A stretch of DNA of 48,845 nucleotides from Collinsella vaginalis (GCF_900176655.1 NZ_LT838860.1:56310-105154), one strand, 5' to 3'. Shown: positions 32,901 through 40,639, counted from the first letter of the stretch. Numbers and translations: made by a program. The notes: generated from the sequence alone by a model not told the origin.

Positions 32901-34376
32901 AAGATCGACCGGGCGACCGGGGAGATCGTCGCGCGGGTGAAGACCTTCGGCCATGTCTCGTACTTCTCCCGTCCCGTGTACGCACGGGGGGTCGTCATCG
33001 TGCCCTCCGATGACGGGTCCCTCGCCGCCTTCACGGCAGACACGCTGACCTGTGTGTGGAAGACCCCCTCGTTGGCGCCGCTGGTGGTTAATGGGAAGAC
33101 GAAGGGCTATCAGGCGGCCTCGACCCTGACGGTCGCGGGCGACGCGGTCATCGCGCCCTTCGTGGCCGATGTGGGCGCGAGCGGAGCTGCCCAGGCAGGC
33201 GCCCTCGTCGCTGTGCGCATCTCGGATGGTGCCGTGCTCTGGACGAACACCGATCGGCGCACCGGCGATGAGCTAGGCGCCGGATATTACTGGGCCGGCG
33301 CCGCTCCCTCGGGCTCCGATATCGTGATCGGCGATGAGGCTGGACGGGTGCAGCTCATCGACGTCGCCACCGGTGCGGTGCGCTCCACGGTGGAGCTGGG
33401 GACCCCGGTTCGGACCTCGATCGTTTCCGGCGGGGTCGATGAGGATGGCCATGAGGTCTTCTTCGCCGTGGGCCGTGCGCCGGCGACGCTCGTGAAGATC
33501 GTCCGTTCCGGCGATGAGCTCGCGGTGGCGGGGGAGGCCGCCTTCACGGCGAGCTCCACCTCGACGCCGGTGATCGTGGGCTCCCGGGCCTATATCGGCG
33601 GTGTGAACGAGGCGGGACAGGGCGTCATCGCCGAGGTCGACGTGGACACGATGCAGGTGGTTCGTGTGAGCACAGTGGCTGCGGCCGAGGTGAAGTCCAC
33701 ACCGCTCGCGATCTCGAGCGGTGGTGAGACCTACCTGTATGTCACAGCGAACACGGAGCCCGGCGCCTTGATTCGGTACCGGGTGTCCACGGGGGAGGCC
33801 GCGGTCATCTACGAGCCCTCGGGCGCCCTCGCGAACTACTCGATGGCGAGTGTGATCGCCGATGCGGCGGGCAACCTCTACTACAGCAACGACTCGGGCA
33901 CGGTGTTCGCGGTCGGGGCGGGGGCCGGCTCTGAAAACGGCAGCGGTGGCCATGACAACGGTGGCCATGACAACGGCGGAGCTGAGAACGGTGGCGGCAC
34001 CGGCGACAACAGCTCCTCAAAGGGCAGCGCCACCATTACGGGATTGCAGACGGAGGGTGCGGCGGCCTCGAGCGCTGCGTCCGGCCGCGGGGGCGTCATC
34101 GCCCCCGGCAAGACCCCGCTCGCGCAGGCGGCCGCGTCCGATGCCACGGCATCCACGGACGATCAGGCCACGGCCGCAACCCGTGAGGGCGAAGGCGCGA
34201 ACGAGGAGGCGGCAGCGGTCGACGGCACCGCAGCCGCAGCGGATGTGACGCCATCCCGGGCTGCGGCCGAGCGTGGCTGGCTGCCCCTCATCCTCGGCGC
34301 CGCCGGAATCTTCGGCCTGATCATCGCCGGGCTGTGGTTCGCCGCGATCCGCCGCCGCGAGCGCACGGGAGCGTGA
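29955..34376 (+). CDS. surface protein: Ig-like modules, DUF4430, beta-propeller
   Basis: 1473-aa exported, membrane-anchored protein. Start is GTG 29955 after GAGGGAAGGGG; an in-frame ATG at 30003 lacks a ribosome site. Signal peptide: GIVVVMALSLVLGGSPTPLWA (about residues 29-49). An Ala/Ser/Asp-rich linker reaches residue 130. Ig-like and atrophied-Ig (aBig) repeats follow, with ITWSSSDTATM (about 442), LAYTSSDESVIS (566) and RAFRSSDERVV (706). DUF4430 covers about 801-895 (GSGWSYWSFYVNGAY, ADGDEIALTYV); this domain is related to the C-terminal B12-binding domain of transcobalamin and intrinsic factor. A PQQ/WD-type propeller covers about 930-1325 (FVTTSTDLVKIDRATGEIVA). A Gly/Asn/His linker and C-terminal helix (LILGAAGIFGLIIAGLWF) with basic tail anchor it. 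With the riboswitch upstream, surface capture of cobalamin is the likely role. Confidence 0.85.
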   Translation: MLGLNDGRRERAAERIMQIIRGGGHRGIVVVMALSLVLGGSPTPLWADEVSPAPAVTDGQVATSADNAAADAAGEPAAGEVDAPASDTGSSATAAAEPSAATTTGATSVEASPDASSDAASTSPAARAAASATAADWIAIKDASTGAAPTEAAVGQTLRIDATYEDPYGDFGDETEFTDAEYDDLAIQWYQGSERVSNVYLASAWEAKGYTPIAGAQGRSFTVTTAQAGSFIAARVTNADGSVVWSSSSTPQVPQAAGPAPEADADAEALAVAVAVLKADGFSGYYPSPRYGVDTNLNAMIEARLAALGHEGITARVSSVEAGGSDPAAAGGIDTSDTDANGAITPFFLAPDQKTSSLDYSVLRRFTPTFELSRGSAKLSYTPGRTSALPWDDAKVESFLEDAAAGLALPEAMTSGSVPEDVAELALPVAAMGEGGVKVADITWSSSDTATMKVATGFDSDYQSTATARFTHQSTPATVTLTAKLSLKIPGYGAAPEKTATRSVTFEVAPRSGASSAQIERRLKAYLSKVKATDFATGAAVDASVVTGDLQFSRPRDLSIDGKYYKLAYTSSDESVISVSGYRGQVTPSLAGESLRFATVTAHLTYEGVTVDRALGTFTMGEVSGEEIDAAVALMDAAKTGYAAHILGANAAPDEVTTDLVPFSAVLPGADEAPVWARTVAEAGTGGITAVDLPGYDSMSGLPWRAFRSSDERVVASESLRVTRPAYDTEVTVDSLLTYKRYESLALAHPENAQLAKLIAQPVSATFTVKGTKGAEDPEAARQVSATVTVTGLSAPDAEGSSHAELWVPPTKVTFKKSEARTAWDLIASLLDQAGYTYDATTFAPDSITSLDGRTLGMEQVGSGWSYWSFYVNGAYAQAAANKTYVADGDEIALTYVSATPQVPGKDAPEINPDAPRPDAPSTWSGFGNGGTTALAADGAPTGSTRERWTADLKATGESFTAVGDPIIVGDRLFVTTSTDLVKIDRATGEIVARVKTFGHVSYFSRPVYARGVVIVPSDDGSLAAFTADTLTCVWKTPSLAPLVVNGKTKGYQAASTLTVAGDAVIAPFVADVGASGAAQAGALVAVRISDGAVLWTNTDRRTGDELGAGYYWAGAAPSGSDIVIGDEAGRVQLIDVATGAVRSTVELGTPVRTSIVSGGVDEDGHEVFFAVGRAPATLVKIVRSGDELAVAGEAAFTASSTSTPVIVGSRAYIGGVNEAGQGVIAEVDVDTMQVVRVSTVAAAEVKSTPLAISSGGETYLYVTANTEPGALIRYRVSTGEAAVIYEPSGALANYSMASVIADAAGNLYYSNDSGTVFAVGAGAGSENGSGGHDNGGHDNGGAENGGGTGDNSSSKGSATITGLQTEGAAASSAASGRGGVIAPGKTPLAQAAASDATASTDDQATAATREGEGANEEAAAVDGTAAAADVTPSRAAAERGWLPLILGAAGIFGLIIAGLWFAAIRRRERTGA

Positions 34377-34380
34377 GGAC

Positions 34381-35424
34381 ATGGACGATCGAGACCGTAT
34401 GGGCCAGGGCGAGCGCAGGGGTGGGCCCCAAACCGCCGATGAGCTCTCCGCTCCAGACGGTGTTATCGGGGCCGCTGCCGAACGGGATGCGGCCTCCCAG
34501 TCCCGCTCATCTGATTTGGGCAAGTCGGCGAGCTCGAACGGGGCGGCAGGTTCGCGTGAGCCGTCGACTGACCTGAGCGGCGCACATGGCGCGGGTGAGG
34601 CAGCCGTCTCTGAAAACACGATGATGTTGGGAAAGGCGGCGGACGCGCGCGTGTATCCCGGTGCCTCTCCTGCCGCACGGGGTGTCAGTGCCCCCGGGAC
34701 CGGAGGCCAGCGACGTATGGCTGCCGGCCTCGCTCTCGTCTCGATCGCCCTTATCATCGCTACCCTCCTGCTCGCATTTGGGATCCCTGGTGCGGGCAAC
34801 GGGCTCTGGACGACAACCGCAGATGCGCCTGCGGGGTCGGCCGCGAGCGTGACAGGTGATGGAACGGCCTCAGACGAGGCGGCGACCACTTCCACCGCAG
34901 GCTCGGATGGAAGCGCGAACGCAGGGTCGGGAGCGGCTGGCGCGGATTCAGATGGGACGGCAAGCGCGTCCGCAGGCGAGGCCTCGTCCTCTGGCGCTAG
35001 CTCCCCGTCTGCTTCATCGGGGGAGGCTGGAGGGGGATCCTCCGCCTCGGGCGCCGACGGCTCTGCCGGGGCCACCGCAGACCCCGGCGCTAGCTCGGGC
35101 CAGACCGGCGGCTCCGCCGCCCCCGAGACCGGCACTGTGACGGTTTTGGTGAGCGCTGCAGGGGCGGGCGGAGGCACGCTCGCGAGCACTACGCTCACCT
35201 TTGAGCGCGGTGCCACCGTGTACGATGCCCTCATGGGCACGGGTCTTTCGGTCAGCGCCGAGAGCACGGTGTACGGGCTGTACGTGACGACGATCGGGGG
35301 CTATGCGGCCCATGGCTCCGAGGGCTGGAAGTACGCCGTCAACGGCGTCGACGGCGATCGCTCCGCGGCCCGCTATGTCCTCAAGGACGGCGATGCCGTG
35401 TCCTGGTACTGGGGCAGCGCCTGA
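34381..35424 (+). CDS. membrane-anchored DUF4430 protein
   Basis: 347-aa protein in operon with the large DUF4430 protein (4 bp after its stop; ribosome site GAGGA). A 110-residue disordered N-terminus faces the cytoplasm, then one membrane helix (AAGLALVSIALIIATLLLAF, about 113-132), a Ser/Ala/Gly linker of about 115 residues spanning the wall, and a C-terminal DUF4430 domain from about residue 252 (TVTVLVSAAGAGGG, ERGATVYDALMGTG, GSEGWKYAVNG, KDGDAVSWYWGSA). The domain ends at the C-terminus, as usual. It would display a cobalamin-binding module outside the cell; ligand binding is inferred from the family relation to transcobalamin. No ECF or BtuCD transporter is adjacent. Confidence 0.85.
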   Translation: MDDRDRMGQGERRGGPQTADELSAPDGVIGAAAERDAASQSRSSDLGKSASSNGAAGSREPSTDLSGAHGAGEAAVSENTMMLGKAADARVYPGASPAARGVSAPGTGGQRRMAAGLALVSIALIIATLLLAFGIPGAGNGLWTTTADAPAGSAASVTGDGTASDEAATTSTAGSDGSANAGSGAAGADSDGTASASAGEASSSGASSPSASSGEAGGGSSASGADGSAGATADPGASSGQTGGSAAPETGTVTVLVSAAGAGGGTLASTTLTFERGATVYDALMGTGLSVSAESTVYGLYVTTIGGYAAHGSEGWKYAVNGVDGDRSAARYVLKDGDAVSWYWGSA

Positions 35425-35447
35425 TGACCACCGATGGGTCAGGCGCT
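35416..35447 (+). terminator. hairpin overlapping DUF4430 stop codon
   Basis: AGCGCCTGA (35416-35424) pairs perfectly with TCAGGCGCT (35439-35447), so the stem includes the stop codon. No U tract follows. The rest of 35448-35734 shows no gene I can support. Confidence 0.45.
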
Positions 35448-35734
35448 ATCGCTGGATGCGCAGCCCTGGATTTTCAGCGTGCAGGCTCCTGGGACGAGAG
35501 TGCAGCAGCGCGCGCTTGATGGAACGGGGCTCACGGGTCCAGCGCGCGTCTGGGCCCGACGACGCGTTCCCAGACGGTGCCCCGAATGCGTTGAACCCAC
35601 CAGACGATGCCGATGAGCCTTTGGTTTGGGCGTGCCACGTTGCGTCGCTCGCGAGGTGCGCAGTGAGATGGTCACGTCACCCTCAGGTGTCCCGCAGCAC
35701 ACAGGCCCGTCGCGCGGAGAAGCTGTGGCGGACC

Positions 35735-35763
35735 TTACATTTTTATAACGTTCCCCTTATAGT
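35735..35763 (+). promoter_or_regulatory. promoter of first gtrA gene
   Basis: -35 TTACAT (35735-35740), an exact 17-bp spacer and -10 TATAGT (35758-35763) lie 31 bp before the GTG start. This is the best sigma-70-type promoter in the window. Confidence 0.7.
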
Positions 35764-35794
35764 GTGGTCGCAGTTGGGATAGCGAGGGAGCCGC

Positions 35795-36208
35795 GTGAAT
35801 TCAACGCACCATCATATCGACCGGCCCGCGATGAAACGATTTGGGCGGTTTGCACTCGTGGGGATCGTCTCCTTGGCGGTTGAGTACGTGCTGCTCATCT
35901 TCTTCGTCGAGCGCTTCGGTATGAACTACCTCGTCGCCACCACGATCTCCTTCCTCGCAGGCGTGTGCTTGAACTACGTCCTTTCGGTGCGCTACGTGTT
36001 CGCGCATCGCGACGGCATCAGCCGCCGGCGCGAGTTTACGATCTTCGCCGTCCTCTCCACGGTGGGTCTCGGCCTCAACGGACTGTACATGTTTGTGGGC
36101 GTGCAGCTGCTGAACATGGGATACCAGCTCATGAAGCTGATCTCGACCTTCTTCGTCACCTGGTATAACTACTTCAGCCGCCGCCGTTTCCTGGGAGACG
36201 GGGCTTAG
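35795..36208 (+). CDS. GtrA-family membrane protein
   Basis: 137-aa GtrA-like protein with four hydrophobic segments (about residues 19-37, 44-62, 82-101, 107-125). GtrA proteins are thought to move or hold polyprenyl-linked sugars for cell-surface glycosylation. Family features are FGRFALVGIVSLAVEYVLL at the N-terminus, ISFLAGVCLNYVLSVRYVF and the basic C-terminal YFSRRRF. The start is GTG 35795 with GAGGGAG upstream; ATG at 35831 is an alternative that would remove 12 polar residues. No glycosyltransferase is adjacent. A paralogue lies at 39357-39758. Confidence 0.87.
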   Translation: MNSTHHHIDRPAMKRFGRFALVGIVSLAVEYVLLIFFVERFGMNYLVATTISFLAGVCLNYVLSVRYVFAHRDGISRRREFTIFAVLSTVGLGLNGLYMFVGVQLLNMGYQLMKLISTFFVTWYNYFSRRRFLGDGA

Positions 36209-36565
36209 GGGCCCCGGCGCGTACCGAGCGCGGGGTGCCTCTTCGCGGTCAGCCTCAGAACGACGTCCGGCAGCGGTGCGCACTAAGTGCGGGGGCGTCT
36301 CGTGGGTGTTCAATATTGACCGCGCCGATATCCGGTGCGCACCGAGCGCACGAGGTGCCCCGCTCGATGTACACGAGCGCGCGCGGCTGCAGTTCACGAG
36401 CTGTTGCATCGTGGCGCGCCGTCACCGTGTTGATCCGGATGCATGGCATGAGGACTTGGCATCTACGCGGCCACCAAGCTCGCCATTATGTGTTTTCAAA
36501 TAAAATGAATCTAATACGAGTTCTATTCTAATTTTTACATTTAGTTTTTTGCGACAGTGTGGACG
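36209..36565. other. gene-free region after gtrA
   Basis: No credible coding frame. An imperfect GC hairpin begins just after the gtrA stop (about 36209-36242). TCAATATTGA at 36310-36319 is a perfect palindrome and CGCACT-a-AGTGCG near 36277-36289 another. From about 36480 the sequence becomes AT-rich, unlike the rest of the window. Confidence 0.4.
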
Positions 36566-36761
36566 CTAGTAGAAAATGTCAGATCTGCGTCACAGGGGCC
36601 TGAAAAACCATTCCAAAGAGCAGTCAGACGGTTCAGATTTCATCCTCTGCAGGTCAGTTGAATATATAGAGTTGGTCAAATTGCATTTCAATGACAAACT
36701 ACAGGGGCATGCGGGTCCTTTGGCAGCCGTGTATAGACTCAGATCTGACATTTTCTACTAG
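36566..36761. mobile_element. MITE-like element with 18-bp terminal inverted repeats
   Basis: TAGAAAATGTCAGATCTG (36570-36587) is repeated perfectly inverted at 36740-36757, enclosing 188 bp that is clearly more AT-rich than its surroundings. CTAG flanks both ends (36566-36569 and 36758-36761) and may be a 4-bp target duplication, as seen with IS5-type elements. No transposase is encoded; a 61-codon frame inside has no ribosome site and runs into the right repeat. Confidence 0.65.
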
Positions 36762-36930
36762 GGGATCTCGCGGCACGTCACAAAGTGAGCGTTTGGCAAG
36801 GCGCGGCGCAGGGATAGATCGCACCCGGCTTACGTGCGGCCAAGATCCAGAGCCGTGCCTTGCCCGTCTCGTATCGCACCTGTCCAATCAGCGTTCAACG
36901 CCGCCGCATCCGATCCACACCTCACGCCCA
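36762..36930. other. gap between MITE and fbp stop
   Basis: No gene, terminator or repeat that I can support. It is GC-rich again right after the element's right end. Confidence 0.3.
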
Positions 36931-38844
36931 TCACCCGCGTTCCGGCAGCGCCCCCGTCCGATATGCGTCGAGTAGGCTCCTGAGATCATGGATCTGATCC
37001 CGAATCTCCTCGCCGGTGTCGGTGTCGCTCACCATGATCCGCTGTTCAACCGGGGCGAAGAAGTCGGTCTCGCTTTCGATGTCGAGGTTGCGGGCGAGTG
37101 CGTCCTCCACGCTCTTGAACGCCTCATGCGCCTTCAGGCGCATTCCGCGCGAGCTGTAGATGAGCGTGTACCCTGCGATGCCGGTTTTCGGCTGGTAGGC
37201 GCTGCAGAATCCGCCGTCGATGACGAGGAGCCGTCCGTTGGCCCTGATCGGGGATTCACCGCGGAGGGTCTTCACGGGGGTGTGCCCGTTGATGATGTGC
37301 CCGTCCTCAGGGATGAGGCCAAACTCGCGCATGATGCGCTCGCAGGGCCCCTCGTCGCGGGTGAGGGTGAAATAGGGGTCCATCGGCTCCACCCAGGTGC
37401 TCGTGTCCTCGATGTAGGAGCGCTCGAACGTTTTAACCAAACGGCCGCTCACCGGCGACTTGAACCCGATCCAGAGGTACCACATCCAGGCGAGGGCCTC
37501 CGTGTCGCGACCGCCCGAGCGCCAGGCCCGCCGAGCCATGTCGTCGCAGAAGTCGAGGTAGGCGCGGCCCGAGAGGCAGGTGTCCCCGCAGCGCATGGAG
37601 AAGAAGGTCCCGTCCTCGTTCATCGGCACGCATCCGTGGAAGAGCAGGTTCCCGTTGCGGGCGAGGTAGATCGAGCCGTGGCTGTAGAGGAAGTTCACAT
37701 GGCGGCGCAGGTGGTCGCTGTCGCGGAACTCGGCGACGAGGCGGTCGACGATCCGCTGCTCATCGTCGGTGAGCGCATAAGGATCGGCCGGGTCGAGTGT
37801 GGGGAAGTCGCAGGTGGTGAGCGGCCAGTCGCACCCATCATCCAGGCGCACCGTCCCGGCGTCGAGGTCCATGCGCTCGAGCAGGAGGCGGTCGGCCATG
37901 TCCCATTCGGGATGCCGGCGAATCAACTGTCCTTCGAGCTTGAAGAGCAGCACGTTGATGGCCTTGATGAGCGGGGAGATCCGCTCGCCGTCTTGATAGG
38001 TGGCGTCCGCGAAGGCAACGAGCTCGCGCAGGGAGATGCCGTAGTCGTTCTCAAGGATCTCGTAGTTGCCGTAGCGCAGGTTGTTGCGGAGCACCGAGAC
38101 GATGCAGGCGGCCTGGCCTGCGGCGGCCCCCATCCAGAGCATGTCGTGATTGCCCCATTGGATGTCGAGGAGGCCCTGGTGGGCGAGGAGGATGTCGAGG
38201 ATCTTGGACGAGCCGCCGCCGCGGTCGTAGACGTCGCCGACAAGATGCAGGTGGTCCACGGCGAGGCGCTTAATGAGGGCGGCGAGCGAGCAGATGAAGT
38301 CCTCGGTCGCGTCGGTCTCAAGGATGCTCGCGATGATGCGGTCGTGGTAGCGCACGCGGTAGTTGCTCTCATCGGGATGCGTGTGCAGGAGCTCGTCGAT
38401 GATGTAGGCGTAGTCGCGCGGGATCGCCTTGCGCACCTTGGAGCGGGTGTAGCGGCTCGAAAGCGCCCGGGTCACGGTGATGAGGTGGCCGAGGATCGCG
38501 CGATACCAGGTGGGGGAGTCGGCGTGTTGGGCGCGCTGGAGACGGAGCTTCTCGTGCGGATAGTAGATGAGGGTGCAGAGGTCTGCGCGGTCCGCCTCAT
38601 CAACGGTCTCGCCGAGGATCAGCTCGACATGCTCGCGGATGACCCCTGAGCAGTTGTTCAGGATGTGCATGAAGGCCTCGTACTCGCCGTGGAGGTCGCT
38701 CATGAAGTGCTCGGTGCCCTTGGGCAGGTTCAGGATGGCCTGCAGGTTGATGATCTCGGTGAAGACCGCTTGCTCGGTGGGGAAGTGATGGGATAGGAGC
38801 TCCAGGTACTTCAGCGTCTGCTCGGAGCGGTCCTGTTGGGCCAT
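36931..38844 (-). CDS. fbp: class III fructose-1,6-bisphosphatase
   Basis: 637-aa FBPase of the class III (B. subtilis YydE/Fbp) type, hydrolysing fructose-1,6-bisphosphate in gluconeogenesis. It belongs to the calcineurin-like metallophosphatases: metal-site motifs are MSDLHGEYEAF, LVGDVYDRGGGSSKILD, WGNHDMLWMG and the later NGHTPVKTLRGESPI with DGGFCSAY. Length matches the family (about 640-670 aa). The start ATG 38844 has AAGGAGG upstream; the frame stays open to 38997 without one. It may oppose the PfkB kinases of the PTS island. Its two flanking GtrA genes read the other way. Confidence 0.95.
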   Translation of the reverse strand: MAQQDRSEQTLKYLELLSHHFPTEQAVFTEIINLQAILNLPKGTEHFMSDLHGEYEAFMHILNNCSGVIREHVELILGETVDEADRADLCTLIYYPHEKLRLQRAQHADSPTWYRAILGHLITVTRALSSRYTRSKVRKAIPRDYAYIIDELLHTHPDESNYRVRYHDRIIASILETDATEDFICSLAALIKRLAVDHLHLVGDVYDRGGGSSKILDILLAHQGLLDIQWGNHDMLWMGAAAGQAACIVSVLRNNLRYGNYEILENDYGISLRELVAFADATYQDGERISPLIKAINVLLFKLEGQLIRRHPEWDMADRLLLERMDLDAGTVRLDDGCDWPLTTCDFPTLDPADPYALTDDEQRIVDRLVAEFRDSDHLRRHVNFLYSHGSIYLARNGNLLFHGCVPMNEDGTFFSMRCGDTCLSGRAYLDFCDDMARRAWRSGGRDTEALAWMWYLWIGFKSPVSGRLVKTFERSYIEDTSTWVEPMDPYFTLTRDEGPCERIMREFGLIPEDGHIINGHTPVKTLRGESPIRANGRLLVIDGGFCSAYQPKTGIAGYTLIYSSRGMRLKAHEAFKSVEDALARNLDIESETDFFAPVEQRIMVSDTDTGEEIRDQIHDLRSLLDAYRTGALPERG

Positions 38845-39356
38845 GGAAACGTCCTCCTTGGGTGCGGTGTGCGCCGGATGGGGATGAGTATGGGCGGCGG
38901 GTACGGAGACGGTGTGGAGAGCGGAGATCATTCCGTGGACGGTCGAGATGTGCAGGTGATAGGTGCTATTTCCGATACCTCGGGCAGTTCTTTGCATTCT
39001 TTATGGACGATATGCGGAAACAGTGTGGACAGAAAGCGTCATGCCCGACAGGGTGTAGGGGCCTCCCTCGGAGCCGTCGGCGAGAAGGTGGACCGTCAAC
39101 TCTGTTAGACGGGTGCAGGACCCCAGTTCGGTGTCGTGATCCAGGTGTCCATTCGGCGTCGATCTTTTGGAGAGGACGTGTCGGGGCGTCAGAAAGTTTA
39201 TGGATGCCCTGGGGAGCGGGCTCCCCGGAGCCTGGACGGGTACGCTGGCTGACAACGTTTCAGGTGCCGCTCGCCGCAGCGGGCTAACCGATGGGCGGCG
39301 TGCTAGACTCCGGTCCGGTCTCGTCGCGGCATCGTTTCAAGGAGGTGCGGGACATC
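38845..39356. other. divergent intergenic region fbp-gtrA2
   Basis: This 510-bp stretch has several short frames without ribosome sites or recognisable products. It should hold the fbp promoter, but I cannot place it with confidence. A -10-like TAGACT at 39304-39309 serves the second gtrA gene. Confidence 0.4.
39304..39309 (+). promoter_or_regulatory. -10-like TAGACT before second gtrA
   Basis: TAGACT in the GCTAGACTCC context lies 48 bp before ATG 39357 and 30 bp before AAGGAGG. No good -35. Confidence 0.35.
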
Positions 39357-39758
39357 ATGGGTGCCCTTATCAAGCAGATGGGGAAGTTCGGCGTCGTGGG
39401 CGTCATCGCGTTCCTCGTGGACTACCTGCTCATGATCGCGCTCAAGGAGCTCGCGGGCATGGATGCGGTCGTTGCTGCCGGCATCTCCTTCGTGGTGTCG
39501 CTCGTGGTGAACTACCTGCTTTCCATGAGCTTCGTCTTCGAACGCCGTGACGACCTCAGCCGTCGACGCGAGTTCGTGCTCTTCGTGGCGCTCTCCTGCG
39601 TGGGCCTCGCCATCAACGAGGCCTGCATGTGGCTGGGCACGGAGCTCGTCGGTGTGGATTACCGCCTGGTCAAGATCGCGGCGACGGCGGTGGTTATGGT
39701 CTGGAACTTCTGGTCGCGCAAGCACTGGCTGGAGGGCGATGCCAAAGCCGCTGCGTGA
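39357..39758 (+). CDS. GtrA-family membrane protein, second copy
   Basis: 133-aa GtrA-like protein with four membrane segments (about residues 10-28, 36-54, 70-90, 97-115). It is clearly paralogous to the protein at 35795: both have FxVVG/FALVG at the start, NYLLSMSFVFERRDDLSRRREF against NYVLSVRYVFAHRDGISRRREF, and a final basic SRKHW/SRRRF. The start is ATG 39357, 12 bp after AAGGAGG; the frame is open further up without a site. A GC hairpin (GGAGA-tggccg-TCTCC, 39763-39778) follows the stop. Expected role: polyprenyl-sugar handling for surface polymers. Confidence 0.85.
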   Translation: MGALIKQMGKFGVVGVIAFLVDYLLMIALKELAGMDAVVAAGISFVVSLVVNYLLSMSFVFERRDDLSRRREFVLFVALSCVGLAINEACMWLGTELVGVDYRLVKIAATAVVMVWNFWSRKHWLEGDAKAAA

Positions 39759-39811
39759 CGGGGGAGATGGCCGTCTCCGGGTGCCGTCGATCGTATGTTT
39801 TACGCCTGTTT

Positions 39812-39955
39812 TCCGGGCGCCGCGGCCTGGTTGCGCACATGTCCGGAACCAGTGGCTAGCCCTCGGCGGGTCCCGCGGCCTGGTTGCGCGCCCACGTTCT
39901 GAGCCGGTGGTTGCGCTCTCTGTCGGTCTCGCGGCCTGGTCGTGCGCGAGCGTTC
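39812..39955 (-). repeat. three tail copies of the hairpin-repeat family
   Basis: The motif CGCGGCCTGGTTGCGC occurs with variations at about 39820, 39874 and 39930, each followed by an ATGTCC/ACGTTC/GCGTTC block. These equal the 3' tails of the hairpin units at 40474-41008, read on the opposite strand. Only the third is attached to a hairpin (39956). Confidence 0.6.
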
Positions 39956-40026
39956 GGGAAAACGTACTTTGCACGCCAGTTTCAGGCAGATTCGCCTTCG
40001 GACGTCATTGAAAGTAGGTTTTGCCC
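39956..40026 (-). repeat. long hairpin repeat, unit A (inverted)
   Basis: GGGAAAACGTACTTTGC (39956-39972) and GAAAGTAGGTTTTGCCC (40010-40026) form the outer stem; the inner palindrome AGGCAGA-TTCGCCT is degraded. The orientation is opposite to units B to E, with the tRNA gene in between. Confidence 0.7.
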
Positions 40027-40189
40027 TCGATTCCGCATCGCTCGGCTTGACCGTGGGAACGTCCGAAGCTGGCGGATGCGACCTCGGTGGATCCGCGGCC
40101 TAGACATCCGTACCTGCCAGAAAAACGCGCCTCGATCGTTTGTCCCAGGCGGGTCGGTGTGTCAGCCCGGAACATGCCGCAGAACACGC

Positions 40190-40226
40190 TGTCTAAAATA
40201 GAATGAGGCGCCCTTGCGAGCGCCCC
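40190..40226 (-). terminator. terminator of tRNA-Arg
   Basis: GAGGCGC (40205-40211) pairs with GCGCCCC (40220-40226, one G-U pair) in the minus transcript, followed by ATTCTATTTTA. It lies 14 nt past the tRNA 3' end. Confidence 0.75.
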
Positions 40227-40239
40227 ACCTGCGGTTCCC

Positions 40240-40316
40240 TGGTGCGCCATGGCGGATTCGAACCGTCGACCTTGGGATTAGAAGTCCCCTGCTCTATCCA
40301 ACTGAGCTAATGGCGC
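40240..40316 (-). tRNA. tRNA-Arg (anticodon TCT)
   Basis: A 77-nt cloverleaf with encoded CCA. Acceptor GCGCCAT/ATGGCGC, D arm GCTC-AGTTGGATA-GAGC, anticodon arm GGGGA-CTTCTAA-TCCCA (anticodon TCT, reads AGA/AGG), and T loop TTCGAAT are visible. The T stem GACGG/CCGCC has one A-C mismatch and the anticodon stem begins with a G-A pair. It is a single isolated tRNA gene with its own terminator, sitting between the inverted halves of the hairpin-repeat array. Confidence 0.95.
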
Positions 40317-40473
40317 GTGCCGTCCGATTATAGCTCATGGATTCGCTGCCCATAGACGTCGGGGCCTCGGGTCGGCCGTGGGATTGGACCGTCTCGCGGC
40401 TGCCGCGCAGTCCCTGTCTGAGGGCCCCTATATACCCTTATGTAGTAGAAGTCCCACTTTTCACAAACTCGGT

Positions 40474-40575
40474 GCAAAAACATACTTTCGACGGCACTTG
40501 AAGGCAGATCTGCCTAGAACCGGCATGCAGAGTACGTTTTCCCAGACATGTGTGCGCGACTAGGCCGCGGGACCC
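40474..40575 (+). repeat. long hairpin repeat, unit B
   Basis: The left arm AAAACATACTTTC and right arm GAGTACGTTTTCCC enclose the perfect palindrome AGGCAGATCTGCCT (40502-40515). A tail of about 32 nt (GACATGTGTGCGCG, then AGGCCGCGGGACCC) follows to 40575. Confidence 0.75.
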
Positions 40576-40639
40576 ACAGAGAGTGCAGCCGCTGGCTCCG
40601 GATGTGCGCGGGGCCAGACTGTGGAACCTGGAGAGCCAG

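Noticed and set aside
36576..36761. 61-codon frame inside the MITE-like element
   Set aside because: Starts and ends inside the inverted repeats, no ribosome site, no recognisable product; most likely chance.
36988..38649. 553-codon plus-strand frame over fbp
   Set aside because: Antisense shadow of class III FBPase, whose metal motifs are intact on minus.
40240..40316. tRNA-Arg as an integration site for a genomic island
   Set aside because: No integrase, no partial tRNA copy or direct repeat of the tRNA 3' end seen within the window.
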